A stretch of 64,000 bases of DNA from SZUA-442 sp963753185. GTDB taxonomy: Bacteria > Actinomycetota > Acidimicrobiia > Spongiisociales > UBA5794. The translations under genes were made by a program, and so were the position numbers. Of the stretch, positions 35,837 through 44,168 are shown in pieces (the first letter of the stretch is position 1; every line of letters starts with the position of its first letter). The stretch spans positions 1,674,001 through 1,738,000 of the forward strand of contig CAVWBO010000007.1 of the NCBI GenBank assembly GCA_963753185.1. The letters are read 5' to 3'. The notes under the pieces were generated by a model that saw nothing but the letters and a program-made list of their open reading frames with translations, did not search any database and was not told the origin of the DNA.

Positions 35837-37726
35837 GTGGCTGACCGCGACGAGTCGCAGGCGGGTCGAAGCGCCACTGGGCGCATCGTGTGGTGGCTGT
35901 TCGTAATCGGCCTCTCCTTCATCGCTGTCATCCCATTGATTCCGCCGTCGCCTGCCTCCGTTGATGCTGATTCGAGGGATTTCTCGGCTTCTCGGGCCTT
36001 CGAGCATGTGTCGGCTATCGCCAGGAATCCCCACCCGCTTGGCAGTGCTGAGAGTGTCGCCGTCCGGGGGTACATCGCGGCGACCCTGGAGGAGGTCGGC
36101 TGGACCGTTGATCTACAATCCTTCGTGGCTGACGACTACTTCGGAGAGCCAGGAGGATTAGTCGAAGGCGTCAATGTGGTTGCCCGACGCGACGGGTCCG
36201 ATGCAACGGGTGCGGTTCTGCTCGTAGCTCACTACGACACCCACCCTGCCTCTCCGGGAGCCAACGACAACTCGGTGCCTGTTGCGACATTGCTCGAGGT
36301 AGCGAGGGCTTTGTCGGACCAACCGGCCATTGAGAACGATGTCATGGTGTTGTTCACCGATGGTGAGGAGCCCGCCCCTCGATACGGCGCGCGGGCATTC
36401 ATCGACCGGCATCCGTGGTTCGATGACGTCGGCTTGGTCGTGAACCTCGAAGCCAGTGGCTCAACAGGCCCATCGCTACTGGCCGAGACCAGTGGTTCAG
36501 AGGGATGGCTACTCCGTGGCGCTGCCGACGCCAGCGGCAATGGCACGGCGTACTCGTTTGTAACGAGTATTTCGGACGCGATTGGCGGATTCGGAACCGA
36601 CTTCACACCCTTCAAGGAAAGGGGCATCCCAGGATTCAGCTTTGCATACAGCCACGGATCTCCGATCTACCACACCGAATTCGACAATGTATCGAACGTC
36701 GGGATGCGGAGCATGCAGCACCACGGCAACCGCACGCTGGGTCTGGTGAGGTACTTCGGAGGCCACCCACTCGATGTCGATACCGACTCCCAAACATGGA
36801 CCTATTTCACCGTCATCGACAATCGATCCGTGCGCTATCCGAACCACCTGGCGCTTCCCATCGCGACGCTAGCGGTCGTTGGCCTCATGCTCCTGATAGG
36901 AAGATCGATACGGAGGGGAGAGACTCCGCTGTTGCTCAAGGGCGCTGCCTCAACAGCTGTCTGGATCGTCGCGGTGATCATCGTGTCGGATGTTGTGTGG
37001 TTCGGAATCGCCAGGCTTCGCCCGTTCGTCGGAGTCTGGGAATCCTACGCATGGCTCATTGGACTTTCCGGCGCAGCGTTCCTTGCAGGAAGATGGTCCC
37101 TTGGTCGCGTTCGGCATTCGGACTTCATCACTGGGCTCATCGCCGTGGGGGTTGGCTTGGCTCTCGGGACGGCGATTGCGGCACCCGGCGCTAGCTACCT
37201 CTTCGCCATCCCCTCTCTTGCATGCTGTCTTCTCGCGATCGAAGGAGCCTCGCAATCCAACCATCCTGTCGTCGTTTCGCGCCTCACTGGTGCGATCGTC
37301 GTCGGGACGACGATCCTGTTGGCTGTCCCTGCCATCGATGTCTTCTGGCAACTCAGCCAGCCAAGGAGCGGCAATCAAGACTCCGAACTTCTGCCAGTGG
37401 CGGGCATTGCCATCGCCATGGCCGCTGCGGCAGCACTTATCGTCGTTTGGGCAAGTCCTCGGACTCGGAATGCGGCCAGGACCCTCCCGGTGGCGACAGA
37501 GGCAGACGGCACCAAACCATCCGAGCGCTCTCTGGCACCAGGGGTTCAGCCCTACGACGCGCCTGAACGGTGTCCGGATTGGTGCCTTCAGCGGAGGCGT
37601 TATCGGGGCAGTCCCATCCCTTGCCTGTGGAACGGGGGTGTTGTGGCTGATCGTCATCGGTGCAGTGGCCGGTGGCGTATTGGGATATGTCAACGCGCGG
37701 CGGGAAACTCAATAGCCAACCGATGA
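35837..37726 (+). CDS. M28 family metallopeptidase with C-terminal membrane domain (3' end disturbed)
   Basis: A 629-residue open frame. One N-terminal membrane helix (residues ~15-35) is followed by an M28 zinc peptidase domain. Metal and catalytic motifs are LLVAHYDTHP, GANDNSVPVA, TDGEEPAPRYGARAF and AYSHGSPIYHTEFDN. About six to eight membrane helices follow, as in vacuolar/ER M28 membrane proteases. The GTG at 35837 has GGAG 6-9 nt upstream; the frame is open for 127 codons further without homology. After about residue 565 the frame loses sense, while another frame encodes a hydrophobic tail ending GAVAGGVLGYVNARRETQ at 37715. A frameshift or rearrangement at the end is likely. An IS110 remnant abuts this point. 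Confidence 0.75.
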   Translation: MADRDESQAGRSATGRIVWWLFVIGLSFIAVIPLIPPSPASVDADSRDFSASRAFEHVSAIARNPHPLGSAESVAVRGYIAATLEEVGWTVDLQSFVADDYFGEPGGLVEGVNVVARRDGSDATGAVLLVAHYDTHPASPGANDNSVPVATLLEVARALSDQPAIENDVMVLFTDGEEPAPRYGARAFIDRHPWFDDVGLVVNLEASGSTGPSLLAETSGSEGWLLRGAADASGNGTAYSFVTSISDAIGGFGTDFTPFKERGIPGFSFAYSHGSPIYHTEFDNVSNVGMRSMQHHGNRTLGLVRYFGGHPLDVDTDSQTWTYFTVIDNRSVRYPNHLALPIATLAVVGLMLLIGRSIRRGETPLLLKGAASTAVWIVAVIIVSDVVWFGIARLRPFVGVWESYAWLIGLSGAAFLAGRWSLGRVRHSDFITGLIAVGVGLALGTAIAAPGASYLFAIPSLACCLLAIEGASQSNHPVVVSRLTGAIVVGTTILLAVPAIDVFWQLSQPRSGNQDSELLPVAGIAIAMAAAAALIVVWASPRTRNAARTLPVATEADGTKPSERSLAPGVQPYDAPERCPDWCLQRRRYRGSPIPCLWNGGVVADRHRCSGRWRIGICQRAAGNSIANR

Positions 37727-37841
37727 CGCCGATCTCCATGCGAGCGAACCCGCAACAGGACCCGGCCCGAGCACCGCAGTCCTTCGAAGTAGCGACCGCG
37801 GTATGGGTCGCCTTGTGCGGATCGATCCCGATCATCGTCAT
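37715..37841 (-). pseudogene. IS110-family transposase, N-terminal remnant
   Basis: On the minus strand GGGGAGG precedes ATG 37841, followed by MTMIGIDPHKATHTAVATSK, the canonical N-terminus of IS110-type DEDD transposases, including the first catalytic Asp. Recognisable sequence lasts only about 40 codons, up to the 3' end of the M28 gene; the rest of the transposase is missing. The remnant probably records an insertion followed by deletion. IS110 elements usually lack terminal inverted repeats, so the ends cannot be fixed. Confidence 0.7.
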
Positions 37842-38053
37842 CACAGCCTCCCCTGGCTCATGGTGAACCGAGGTGGGCACTCCTGATTCGGGCGATGGTG
37901 TTCTTGCCTCTTTCGAGCCACACCCCAGCCGAACGACCGACCGGCAAACACCTCGCTAGAAAGCCAACCCAATCCCCGGGTGGCAGGCACATGGAGAGCC
38001 CACCGGCCGAACCGCTCCGAACGCTACGGAACCACCGCAACGATGACCCCATC

Positions 38054-38072
38054 ATCAATCAGGCACATGTGC
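38054..38072 (+). repeat. 19-nt direct repeat, right copy
   Basis: ATCAATCAGGCACATGTGC, 18 of 19 bases identical to 35710-35728. The stretch between the IS110 remnant and this repeat (about 37860-38090) holds no gene I can support. Confidence 0.55.
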
Positions 38073-38090
38073 GGAGATGCCGTTGCCGGT

Positions 38091-38633
38091 CTAGGAGTCA
38101 GGGTCGTGGCGGGTCAGTCCAAAGGTGAGGCCATTGCGTCGTTGGCCGCATGGGTCCTCGATTAGGTCGATGTCGGCGGTGATCTCGTCCGGGAACTGGA
38201 CCGTGTAGCTGCCTGTCTCATCAGGGCAGTAGTTCGAGTTCGCAACGCCGGTCATCACGAGGGTGAGCCCGTCAAAGGTGTAGGTGCCTGAATCGAACGG
38301 GTCGTCACCCAGATCGACGTACAGGGCGTATGACCCGTCTTCTTCGAAGGTAAGGACGTCTCCGCCTCGCACGTCCCACGAACCGAGAAGTTCTTCGGGA
38401 TCGGCAGGAACGAGGGTTGTCGTCGTGGTACTCGTTGAAGTGGAGGATGTGGTCGAAGAGGGTGCGACGGTTGTAGTCGGGGCCTGAGTCGTTGTCGTGC
38501 TGCTGGTCGTGCTCTCGGTCGGCGGTTCGTTGCCCGTGTCGTCCGATGAGGAGCATGCGGCAACGAAGAGGACACTGGCCAGCGCAGCCGCTGCCCACTT
38601 CGCCCCGACCCTGGATCGATGGTTGATACGCAT
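38091..38633 (-). CDS. putative lipoprotein with lipocalin-like domain
   Basis: A 180-residue protein. The N-terminus is a signal with lipobox FVAAC, then a Thr/Ser-rich linker (residues ~30-75), and a beta-rich C-terminal domain beginning LLGSWDVRGGDVLTFEEDGS and including SGTYTFDGLTLVM. The pattern LLGSW...FEEDGSY...G.Y resembles small lipocalin-like or META-type domains found in surface lipoproteins. I chose ATG 38633 since it gives a normal signal peptide; the frame continues 16 codons upstream. The Thr-rich linker resembles that of the ABC binding lipoprotein at 26047, suggesting a common cell surface design. Confidence 0.65.
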   Translation of the reverse strand: MRINHRSRVGAKWAAAALASVLFVAACSSSDDTGNEPPTESTTSSTTTTQAPTTTVAPSSTTSSTSTSTTTTTLVPADPEELLGSWDVRGGDVLTFEEDGSYALYVDLGDDPFDSGTYTFDGLTLVMTGVANSNYCPDETGSYTVQFPDEITADIDLIEDPCGQRRNGLTFGLTRHDPDS

Positions 38634-38805
38634 GGGTGACAACCCTAGACGGCGGCGGACACCACGACGCAAAGGGCACACATATCGGCCTTGGGTTCAA
38701 GTGATCGGCCGATCGGGACATCCATATTGCCCGCTATGCGTGGCCGCGGACCTGATGGACGGCGTCGTGTTGGCCTGATTGAACAAGTGCCACCGTGGTG
38801 AGACG

Positions 38806-39132
38806 ATGGTTTCGAGGTGGGTTGACGTGAGCTCCGCCAAGGTCGAGACGTTCCTGTTCTACACGTTGGTCTTTCTCCTCTCAGCTATCTCGGCCATCCG
38901 CCCTGTCTTTTGGATACTCGAGCTAGCCCTGGTACCCGACTGTGGTCCGAGCTCACCGGAGGTTTCCTGGTGCGGAGTTACTGAGACATTCTGGGCCGCC
39001 ATCTTGTCGCTGGTGGGGTCGTTGATGATTGCGTCTGTAGCGGTGGTAGCCGTTGTGTCCCGCAGGAAGCGACGACTCCGAGAGGGCACTGACAGCGACA
39101 GACCTGACCTTGACTTGAGCCAGCTGATCTAG
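38806..39132 (+). CDS. small membrane protein, unknown function
   Basis: A 108-residue protein with two hydrophobic segments (about residues 14-38 and 63-85) and a charged C-terminal tail (SRRKRRLREG). Two Cys residues, in DCGPSS and SWCGV, lie between the helices and could form a disulfide outside the membrane. The ATG 38806 has GGTGAG upstream; a TTG nine codons earlier is possible. I do not recognise the family. Confidence 0.5.
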   Translation: MVSRWVDVSSAKVETFLFYTLVFLLSAISAIRPVFWILELALVPDCGPSSPEVSWCGVTETFWAAILSLVGSLMIASVAVVAVVSRRKRRLREGTDSDRPDLDLSQLI

Positions 39133-39284
39133 CTGCCAAACCTCCACAGAGACACCGTCTCACCAAGGTGTTGCAACGATCACCTGAACTCAAGGCACAT
39201 ATGAGCCTCCCGGTTTGGCCGATTCTGATGGACAGCGATGTTGGCAGGAGATACGTTGTCTGATGGTCGAGTGAAGGAGGCCAC

Positions 39285-39479
39285 ATGAGTCCGTACCGAG
39301 TCCACAAGCTTGCGTGGGCAGAGGCCAAGGACCCGAGGAACCTCGAACGGTTCCTGAACTCTCTCGACGGCGAGGTAATCGGGATCATGCCGCATGTCAC
39401 GATGAAGGCGTTCTGGGTTCACGGAACGGACTACCTGCTCATCACCGAAAAGGTGAAGGCGAGCGTCAAGGCCGCCTAG
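39285..39479 (+). CDS. small hypothetical protein
   Basis: A 64-residue protein with an excellent ribosome binding site (AAGGAGG, 6 nt before the ATG). The sequence runs YRVHKLAWAEAKDPRNLERF, LNSLDGEVIGIMPHVT and YLLITEKVKASV, a beta-alpha-beta pattern like that of small DUF4177/DUF1737-type proteins, which remain uncharacterised. Short, soluble and without a signal. A near-perfect hairpin lies about 65 nt downstream. Confidence 0.6.
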   Translation: MSPYRVHKLAWAEAKDPRNLERFLNSLDGEVIGIMPHVTMKAFWVHGTDYLLITEKVKASVKAA

Positions 39480-39544
39480 CGAGCTTCTCCGACCGGGGAG
39501 CCGCTGAGCGGGAGATAGCTCGCTGCCCGCTCGTCCATCGTGCA

Positions 39545-39568
39545 CACCCATATCGGCAGATATGGGTG
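39545..39568 (+). terminator. hairpin with 10-bp perfect stem
   Basis: CACCCATATC pairs with GATATGGGTG around a GGCA loop, and GGATATGGG recurs 15 nt later. It could end the transcript of the 64-codon gene or be an operator. Except for this, 39480-39971 shows no gene that I can support. Confidence 0.4.
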
Positions 39569-39971
39569 CAGCGTATTGCCGGATATGGGAGGCGGACAAG
39601 GTCGATGTGTGTCATCTCAATGTGCTCGATGAGCGGCAGCTCAACTCGGTGAAGGACGGCCGAGCCGATGGCAACGAGTTCGGACAGTCCTTTCCCGGTA
39701 TCGGCGCTTAGGTGTTCGCCTACGGCCCGGTTCCATCGGAATCGGCTCCCTGTTCTCAACCCCGCCAAACAGACTACGCGAAGAGGGGCCCCCACCTTCT
39801 TTGGGCTCCCCGGACTCTCGCACCGATCCTACGCTGCCGTGCCATGATTTCCGGATGGGGGCCGATGCGGGCATGAACGGATGGATCCGGATCCACCCCG
39901 AATGGGGATCCGTCTGAGTGGGGGAGCCACCCGGCTCCCTCAGTCGCGTCAGTGGCGGGAGCTGTCCCCGA

Positions 39972-42173
39972 TCAGCCCTGTCCGCCGGGCCCCGCCGAGG
40001 AAGACCGTGTCGTGCCGATGCCGAACGCGACGACCGAGGCGATGGCGAGAACGGCGACGATGGCCATCGCTCCGAGAGCGGCCGACTGCGAACCCGAGTC
40101 CTCGGAGATCTCCGGCCCGGCCGCCACGACGGTGTCGCCTCCGCCGGGATCGACCCCCGCGGACACCCCGGCCGTTCCCGCCTCGACCACGGTGACCGTG
40201 CCGACCATGTTCGGATGGAGCGTGCAGAAGTACTCGTAGGCGCCGACGGAGTCGAAGGTCCGCTCGTACGTCTGATCCGTGAGCATGAGATCCGAGTCGA
40301 AGGCGCCGTCCCTGTCGGTGACCGTGTGGGGGAGATCCCCGACGTTGGTCCACCGGATCGTGGTACCCGCCTCGACGACGAGCTCGCGCGGGTCGTAGTC
40401 GAGGTCGACGACGAGGGCGTCGATGGTCGCGCCCTGCCCCTGGGCGCCGCTTTCGGTGCCCGATCCCCCGGGCGGCTGGGTGGTGCCGGGTGGCGCGGTC
40501 GACGGGTCCGTGACCTCGTCGGCGTCGGCGTCTCCGGTGGAGGCGCCGGTGACGGTGACCGTCCCGACCATCTCGGGATGCAACGTGCAGAAGTACTCGA
40601 ACGACCCCGGATTGTTGAACGTCCGCCGATACGTCCCCGACGGCATCACCAGACCCGAATCGAACGCACCCGACCGCGCCGTGACCGTATGGGGCAACGC
40701 ACCCGCATTCGACCACACCAACGTCGACCCCGTCGAGATCGTCACCGACCGAGGAGAGAACGCATTGTCGACCACCCGCACGTCCCCGGGCGGCGCGGGA
40801 CCCGGTGGCACCGTGGGCGGCGGCTCGGGAGGCGGAGGATCCTCCCCCATCGACGAACCCGTCACCGTCACCGTCCCGACCATCTCGGGATGCAACGTGC
40901 AGAAGTACTCGAACGACCCCGGATTGTTGAACGTCCGCCGATACGTCCCCGACGGCATCACCAGACCCGAATCGAACGCACCCGACCGCGCCGTGACCGT
41001 ATGGGGCAACGCACCCGCATTCGACCACACCAACGTCGACCCCGTCGAGATCGTCACCGACCGAGGAGAGAACGCATTGTCGACCACCCGCACGTCCCCG
41101 GGCGGCGCGGGACCCGGTGGCACCGTGGGCGGCGGCTCGGGAGGCGGAGGATCCTCCCCCATCGACGAACCCGTCACCGTCACCGTCCCGACCATCTCGG
41201 GATGCAACGTGCAGAAGTACTCGAACGACCCCGGATTGTTGAACGTCCGCCGATACGTCCCCGACGGCATCACCAGACCCGAATCGAACGCACCCGACCG
41301 CGCCGTGACCGTATGGGGCAACGCACCCGCATTCGACCACACCAACGTCGACCCCGTCGAGATCGTCACCGACCGAGGAGAGAACGCATTGTCGACCACC
41401 CGCACGTCCCCGGGCGGCGCGGGACCCGGTGGCACCGTGGGCGGCGGCTCGGGAGGCGGAGGATCCTCCCCCATCGACGAACCCGTCACCGTCACCGTCC
41501 CGACCATCTCGGGATGCAACGTGCAGAAGTACTCGAACGACCCCGGATTGTTGAACGTCCGCCGGAAGGTCCCAGCGTCGAAGATGCCCGAGTCGAAGGA
41601 GCGGTCCCGTGCGGTCACGGTGTGGTTGCCGTCGAGGTTCCTCCAGACGACCTCCGTGCCCGAGGACACGGAGATGTTGGCGGGGCGGTAGGAGTTGTCG
41701 ATGATGTCGACGGTGGAGGACCCGCCCGGAGGAGGTGGCGTCGATGCCTCCGCGGACACGGTGATGGTGCCGTGGTAGGCGGTGTCGTCGGGGTTGCGGT
41801 CGTCCTGGTAGCTGTAGGTGCCCTCGACGTCGAAGGTCATGACGAACTGGGCCCCTGGATCGAGGTTGCCGCTGTCGATGTCGACGGGACCGGCCGTCGA
41901 ACGGATCCGGTGGCGTTCGGCGTCCTGGTTGATCCATGTGACGGTCGTGCCGGGCTCGATCCGCACGTCGGGTTCGCTGAGGCGGTCGGTGATGGTCACC
42001 GTCACGGGCGGCGAGACGCCGAGGGCCGGGGCGATGGTGGCGATGAACGCGATGGCCATCGCGAGCATGAGGAGGACGGGCCGGTTGCCGGTTCGCCGGG
42101 CGAGTCGCGACCCTCGCCGAAGCGACGGCGTCGCCCCTGCCCTCGTGGTCGGGCTGATTCGTGTGGATGCCAT
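39972..42173 (-). CDS. surface-anchored multi-cupredoxin repeat protein
   Basis: A 733-residue protein. A signal peptide or anchor (residues ~32-52) is followed by six plastocyanin-like domains: a divergent first one (~57-140), a second (~148-240), three nearly identical copies joined by PPPPEPPPTVPPGPAPPG-type linkers, and a sixth (~577-660). A C-terminal membrane helix (~698-720) and short basic tail follow. Domains 2-6 keep the type 1 copper ligands: His in HTV and the Cys, His and Met of FCTLHPEM. Domain 1 lacks the Cys. Each is of the blue-copper or azurin/plastocyanin kind, so copper binding or electron transfer at the cell surface is likely. I chose ATG 42173, just before the signal; the frame stays open far upstream. 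Confidence 0.82.
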   Translation of the reverse strand: MASTRISPTTRAGATPSLRRGSRLARRTGNRPVLLMLAMAIAFIATIAPALGVSPPVTVTITDRLSEPDVRIEPGTTVTWINQDAERHRIRSTAGPVDIDSGNLDPGAQFVMTFDVEGTYSYQDDRNPDDTAYHGTITVSAEASTPPPPGGSSTVDIIDNSYRPANISVSSGTEVVWRNLDGNHTVTARDRSFDSGIFDAGTFRRTFNNPGSFEYFCTLHPEMVGTVTVTGSSMGEDPPPPEPPPTVPPGPAPPGDVRVVDNAFSPRSVTISTGSTLVWSNAGALPHTVTARSGAFDSGLVMPSGTYRRTFNNPGSFEYFCTLHPEMVGTVTVTGSSMGEDPPPPEPPPTVPPGPAPPGDVRVVDNAFSPRSVTISTGSTLVWSNAGALPHTVTARSGAFDSGLVMPSGTYRRTFNNPGSFEYFCTLHPEMVGTVTVTGSSMGEDPPPPEPPPTVPPGPAPPGDVRVVDNAFSPRSVTISTGSTLVWSNAGALPHTVTARSGAFDSGLVMPSGTYRRTFNNPGSFEYFCTLHPEMVGTVTVTGASTGDADADEVTDPSTAPPGTTQPPGGSGTESGAQGQGATIDALVVDLDYDPRELVVEAGTTIRWTNVGDLPHTVTDRDGAFDSDLMLTDQTYERTFDSVGAYEYFCTLHPNMVGTVTVVEAGTAGVSAGVDPGGGDTVVAAGPEISEDSGSQSAALGAMAIVAVLAIASVVAFGIGTTRSSSAGPGGQG
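40558..41564 (-). repeat. 312-bp tandem repeat array (about 3.2 copies)
   Basis: The motif starting GTCCCGACCATCTCGGG recurs at 40561, 40873, 41185 and 41497, exactly 312 bp (104 codons) apart, and the copies look identical at the DNA level through the linker as well. The array encodes repeated cupredoxin domain plus Pro-rich linker units (residues ~203-538 of the protein). Third-position identity points to recent duplication or ongoing homogenisation. Confidence 0.95.
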
Positions 42174-42361
42174 GTTCACGAGAACACCGTACGAAGTAGG
42201 CGTGAACAGTGCACTAATCGCCGGTAAACGATGGGATAAGCGACTCGCCTTCATCCGTATCACGTACTGACCCTCAGAATCCGTACGTTGGATCATGCGG
42301 AGCGCATCCTCGTCCCGAGGACCGGTCAAGCGGCAGGCGAGCAACGGCGGCGAGCAGATTC

Positions 42362-42706
42362 TTATGACAGGGCGTAGGCGATCTGACCCAGGTTCACGAT
42401 CGCAACGACCATGTAGATGCCCACGGCTACACGCAGGTAGGCCAGTGTTCGCCCGGAACGCAAGCGCGGCGTCAAGGCGAGGGCGGCAGCGGGGATACCG
42501 ATCTTGAGCACCACCGCCCACGGCGTGCCGAGGAACACCGCCATAATCGGATTGACCTCGATCGCGCCGAAGTGACGTATCGACAAGTCGGTGAGCATGA
42601 GGTCGAGCACATTCAAGGCGACGAGGGCGACACCGAGAGCGATGGCCGCATTGCGCACGTCGAAGTGGTCCCCACTGCTACGCGCACTCGGCGCCAGCCG
42701 CTCCAT
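42362..42706 (-). CDS. DUF5658-like membrane protein
   Basis: A 114-residue protein with three or four membrane helices. LNVLDLMLTDLSIRHFGAIE followed by VNPIMAVFLGTPWAVVLKIG matches the DUF5658 pattern (N-x-x-DLxLT ... GAxExNPxM) as I remember it. I chose ATG 42706 because GGAAGG lies about 6 nt upstream; ATG 42751 has no ribosome binding site. Function unknown. Confidence 0.65.
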   Translation of the reverse strand: MERLAPSARSSGDHFDVRNAAIALGVALVALNVLDLMLTDLSIRHFGAIEVNPIMAVFLGTPWAVVLKIGIPAAALALTPRLRSGRTLAYLRVAVGIYMVVAIVNLGQIAYALS

Positions 42707-42862
42707 GGATGCCTTCCCTGCCCGACGCCGCCCGACGTCCTGCCCACTCATTGTGGCACGCCGGCCACGGCCTGCGCAAGCTGCTGCTGCCGGGGTGAAG
42801 CCGCGGAGGCCGTGCGGAAGCGTATGTTGGGTGGGCGGTCACGGAGCGAGAGAGGGGCTGGC

Positions 42863-43099
42863 ATGGACGGTGACAGGGTCGAACAGCTGCTGGAGGAGAT
42901 CCTCATCGAGTTGAGGGCGCTCAACGACGTGACCGTGTGGGCGGCGAATCCGCGCGACCTCGGTCGGAGCTGGACAGCGGACAAGCGCGATGAGGTCCTG
43001 GCCCGCAAGCGAGAGTACATGCGCGCCATGATCGAGAGGGAGAACGCCGGCGATCGAGGAGATATGGTCGAGGACGAGGACAGGGAAGCGACCGGGTAG
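42863..43099 (+). CDS. small hypothetical protein
   Basis: A 78-residue charged, helical protein (MDGDRVEQLLEEILIELRAL, then a basic/acidic helix RDEVLARKREYMRAMIERE). A GAGAGGGG site precedes the ATG. It has no membrane segment. The N-terminal amphipathic helix suggests a coiled coil. I do not recognise the family. Confidence 0.5.
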   Translation: MDGDRVEQLLEEILIELRALNDVTVWAANPRDLGRSWTADKRDEVLARKREYMRAMIERENAGDRGDMVEDEDREATG

Positions 43100-43195
43100 G
43101 GAGTTCCGTTCACGCCCCCCTGCGCGTCGTGCTTTGGCACAGCAATCCAGCCATTCGAGCTGTACTCATGTTGGCAAGGGGATGGTCGTCAGAGG

Positions 43196-44161
43196 GTGAT
43201 CGAAGGGGAGGACGACAAGGCTGGCAAGGATGGGTCCGCCGGGGACAAGGACGCGAAGGCGGACCCGAAGGAGTACTTCGGCTACCAGCGCGACCTCGAG
43301 TCGATGTGCGAGTTCATGGGCAGGTGGCTCTCTGAGAACCACCGGTGGGGGTCGCCCGTGTACATCGCTGGGGAGAGCTACGGCGGATATCGCGTCGGGA
43401 GACTCGTCCGCATGCTCCAGGAGTCGACAGGAATCGGCCTCAACGGTGCGATCCTCATCTCCCCGGCGTTGGAGATCACCCCGCTCAGCCCCACCGACTA
43501 CGACATCACTGGGTGGATCGACACGCTTCCGGTCATGGCACTCTCTGCTGTCCACCACGGACGGTCGCGGGCATTCGAGGCGGGCACGGACAGCGCGACG
43601 GTGCTCTCTGCTGCCGAAGCGTTCGCGACCGGTGACTACACGACGTTCCTCACCAGGGGAGCGGCGATGCCAGAGGGGGAACGTGACAGGATCCTGACCA
43701 GCCATGCCGACCTCATCGGACTGTCCGTCGACTTCGTGCGGCGCGCGGAGGGTCGGATTCCGATCGGGACGTTCGCAAGGGAGCTCCTGCGCGACGAGCG
43801 CCGCGTGCTCGGCACGTACGACACGACGGTGACCGTCACGGATCCCTTCCCCGATCGCGACTCGTTCTCCGGCCCCGATCCCACGCTCTCTGGTGCGAGT
43901 GCCGCGTTCACGATGGGCATCAACCGCCTGCTCAGGTCCGAGATCGGTGTGGATACAGACCGCGAGTACACCCTCCTTTCCTATGAGGTGGACCCGTACT
44001 TCGCGAGCGACCGGCTGAGGAACCTGATGCGCCTCGACCCCGTCATGACGGATCGACTCACCGTCCAGCATTACGGCGGGGGTCACATGTTCTACGCATG
44101 GGAGGCAAGCAGGGTGGCCTTCACCGATGCGATCGCCTCCTTCTACGAGCAGTCCGCCTGA
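43196..44161 (+). pseudogene. serine carboxypeptidase (S10), N-terminally truncated
   Basis: A 321-residue frame with the S10 nucleophile elbow VYIAGESYGGYRVGRL, DYDITGWIDTLPVMAL, YEVDPYFASDRLRNL (candidate catalytic Asp) and YGGGHMFYAWEAS (catalytic His). The first ~150-200 residues of a normal S10 peptidase, including the NGGPG oxyanion region, are missing. Only ~100 nt separate it from the previous gene, so the missing part is not upstream. The GTG start at 43196 is the best available and its first 20 residues are low-complexity. It is probably a decaying gene, although the catalytic triad region survives. Confidence 0.65.
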
Positions 44162-44168
44162 ATCGAAC

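Noticed and set aside
40558..41564. Possible CRISPR-like array
   Set aside because: The periodic units are 312 bp long, contiguous and coding; there are no short repeats with unique spacers.
39918..42227. A 769-codon plus-strand frame and a 422-codon frame across the cupredoxin gene
   Set aside because: Both are Arg/Pro/His- or Gly/Val-rich translations of the tandem repeats. The minus-strand frame has signal, domains and copper ligands.
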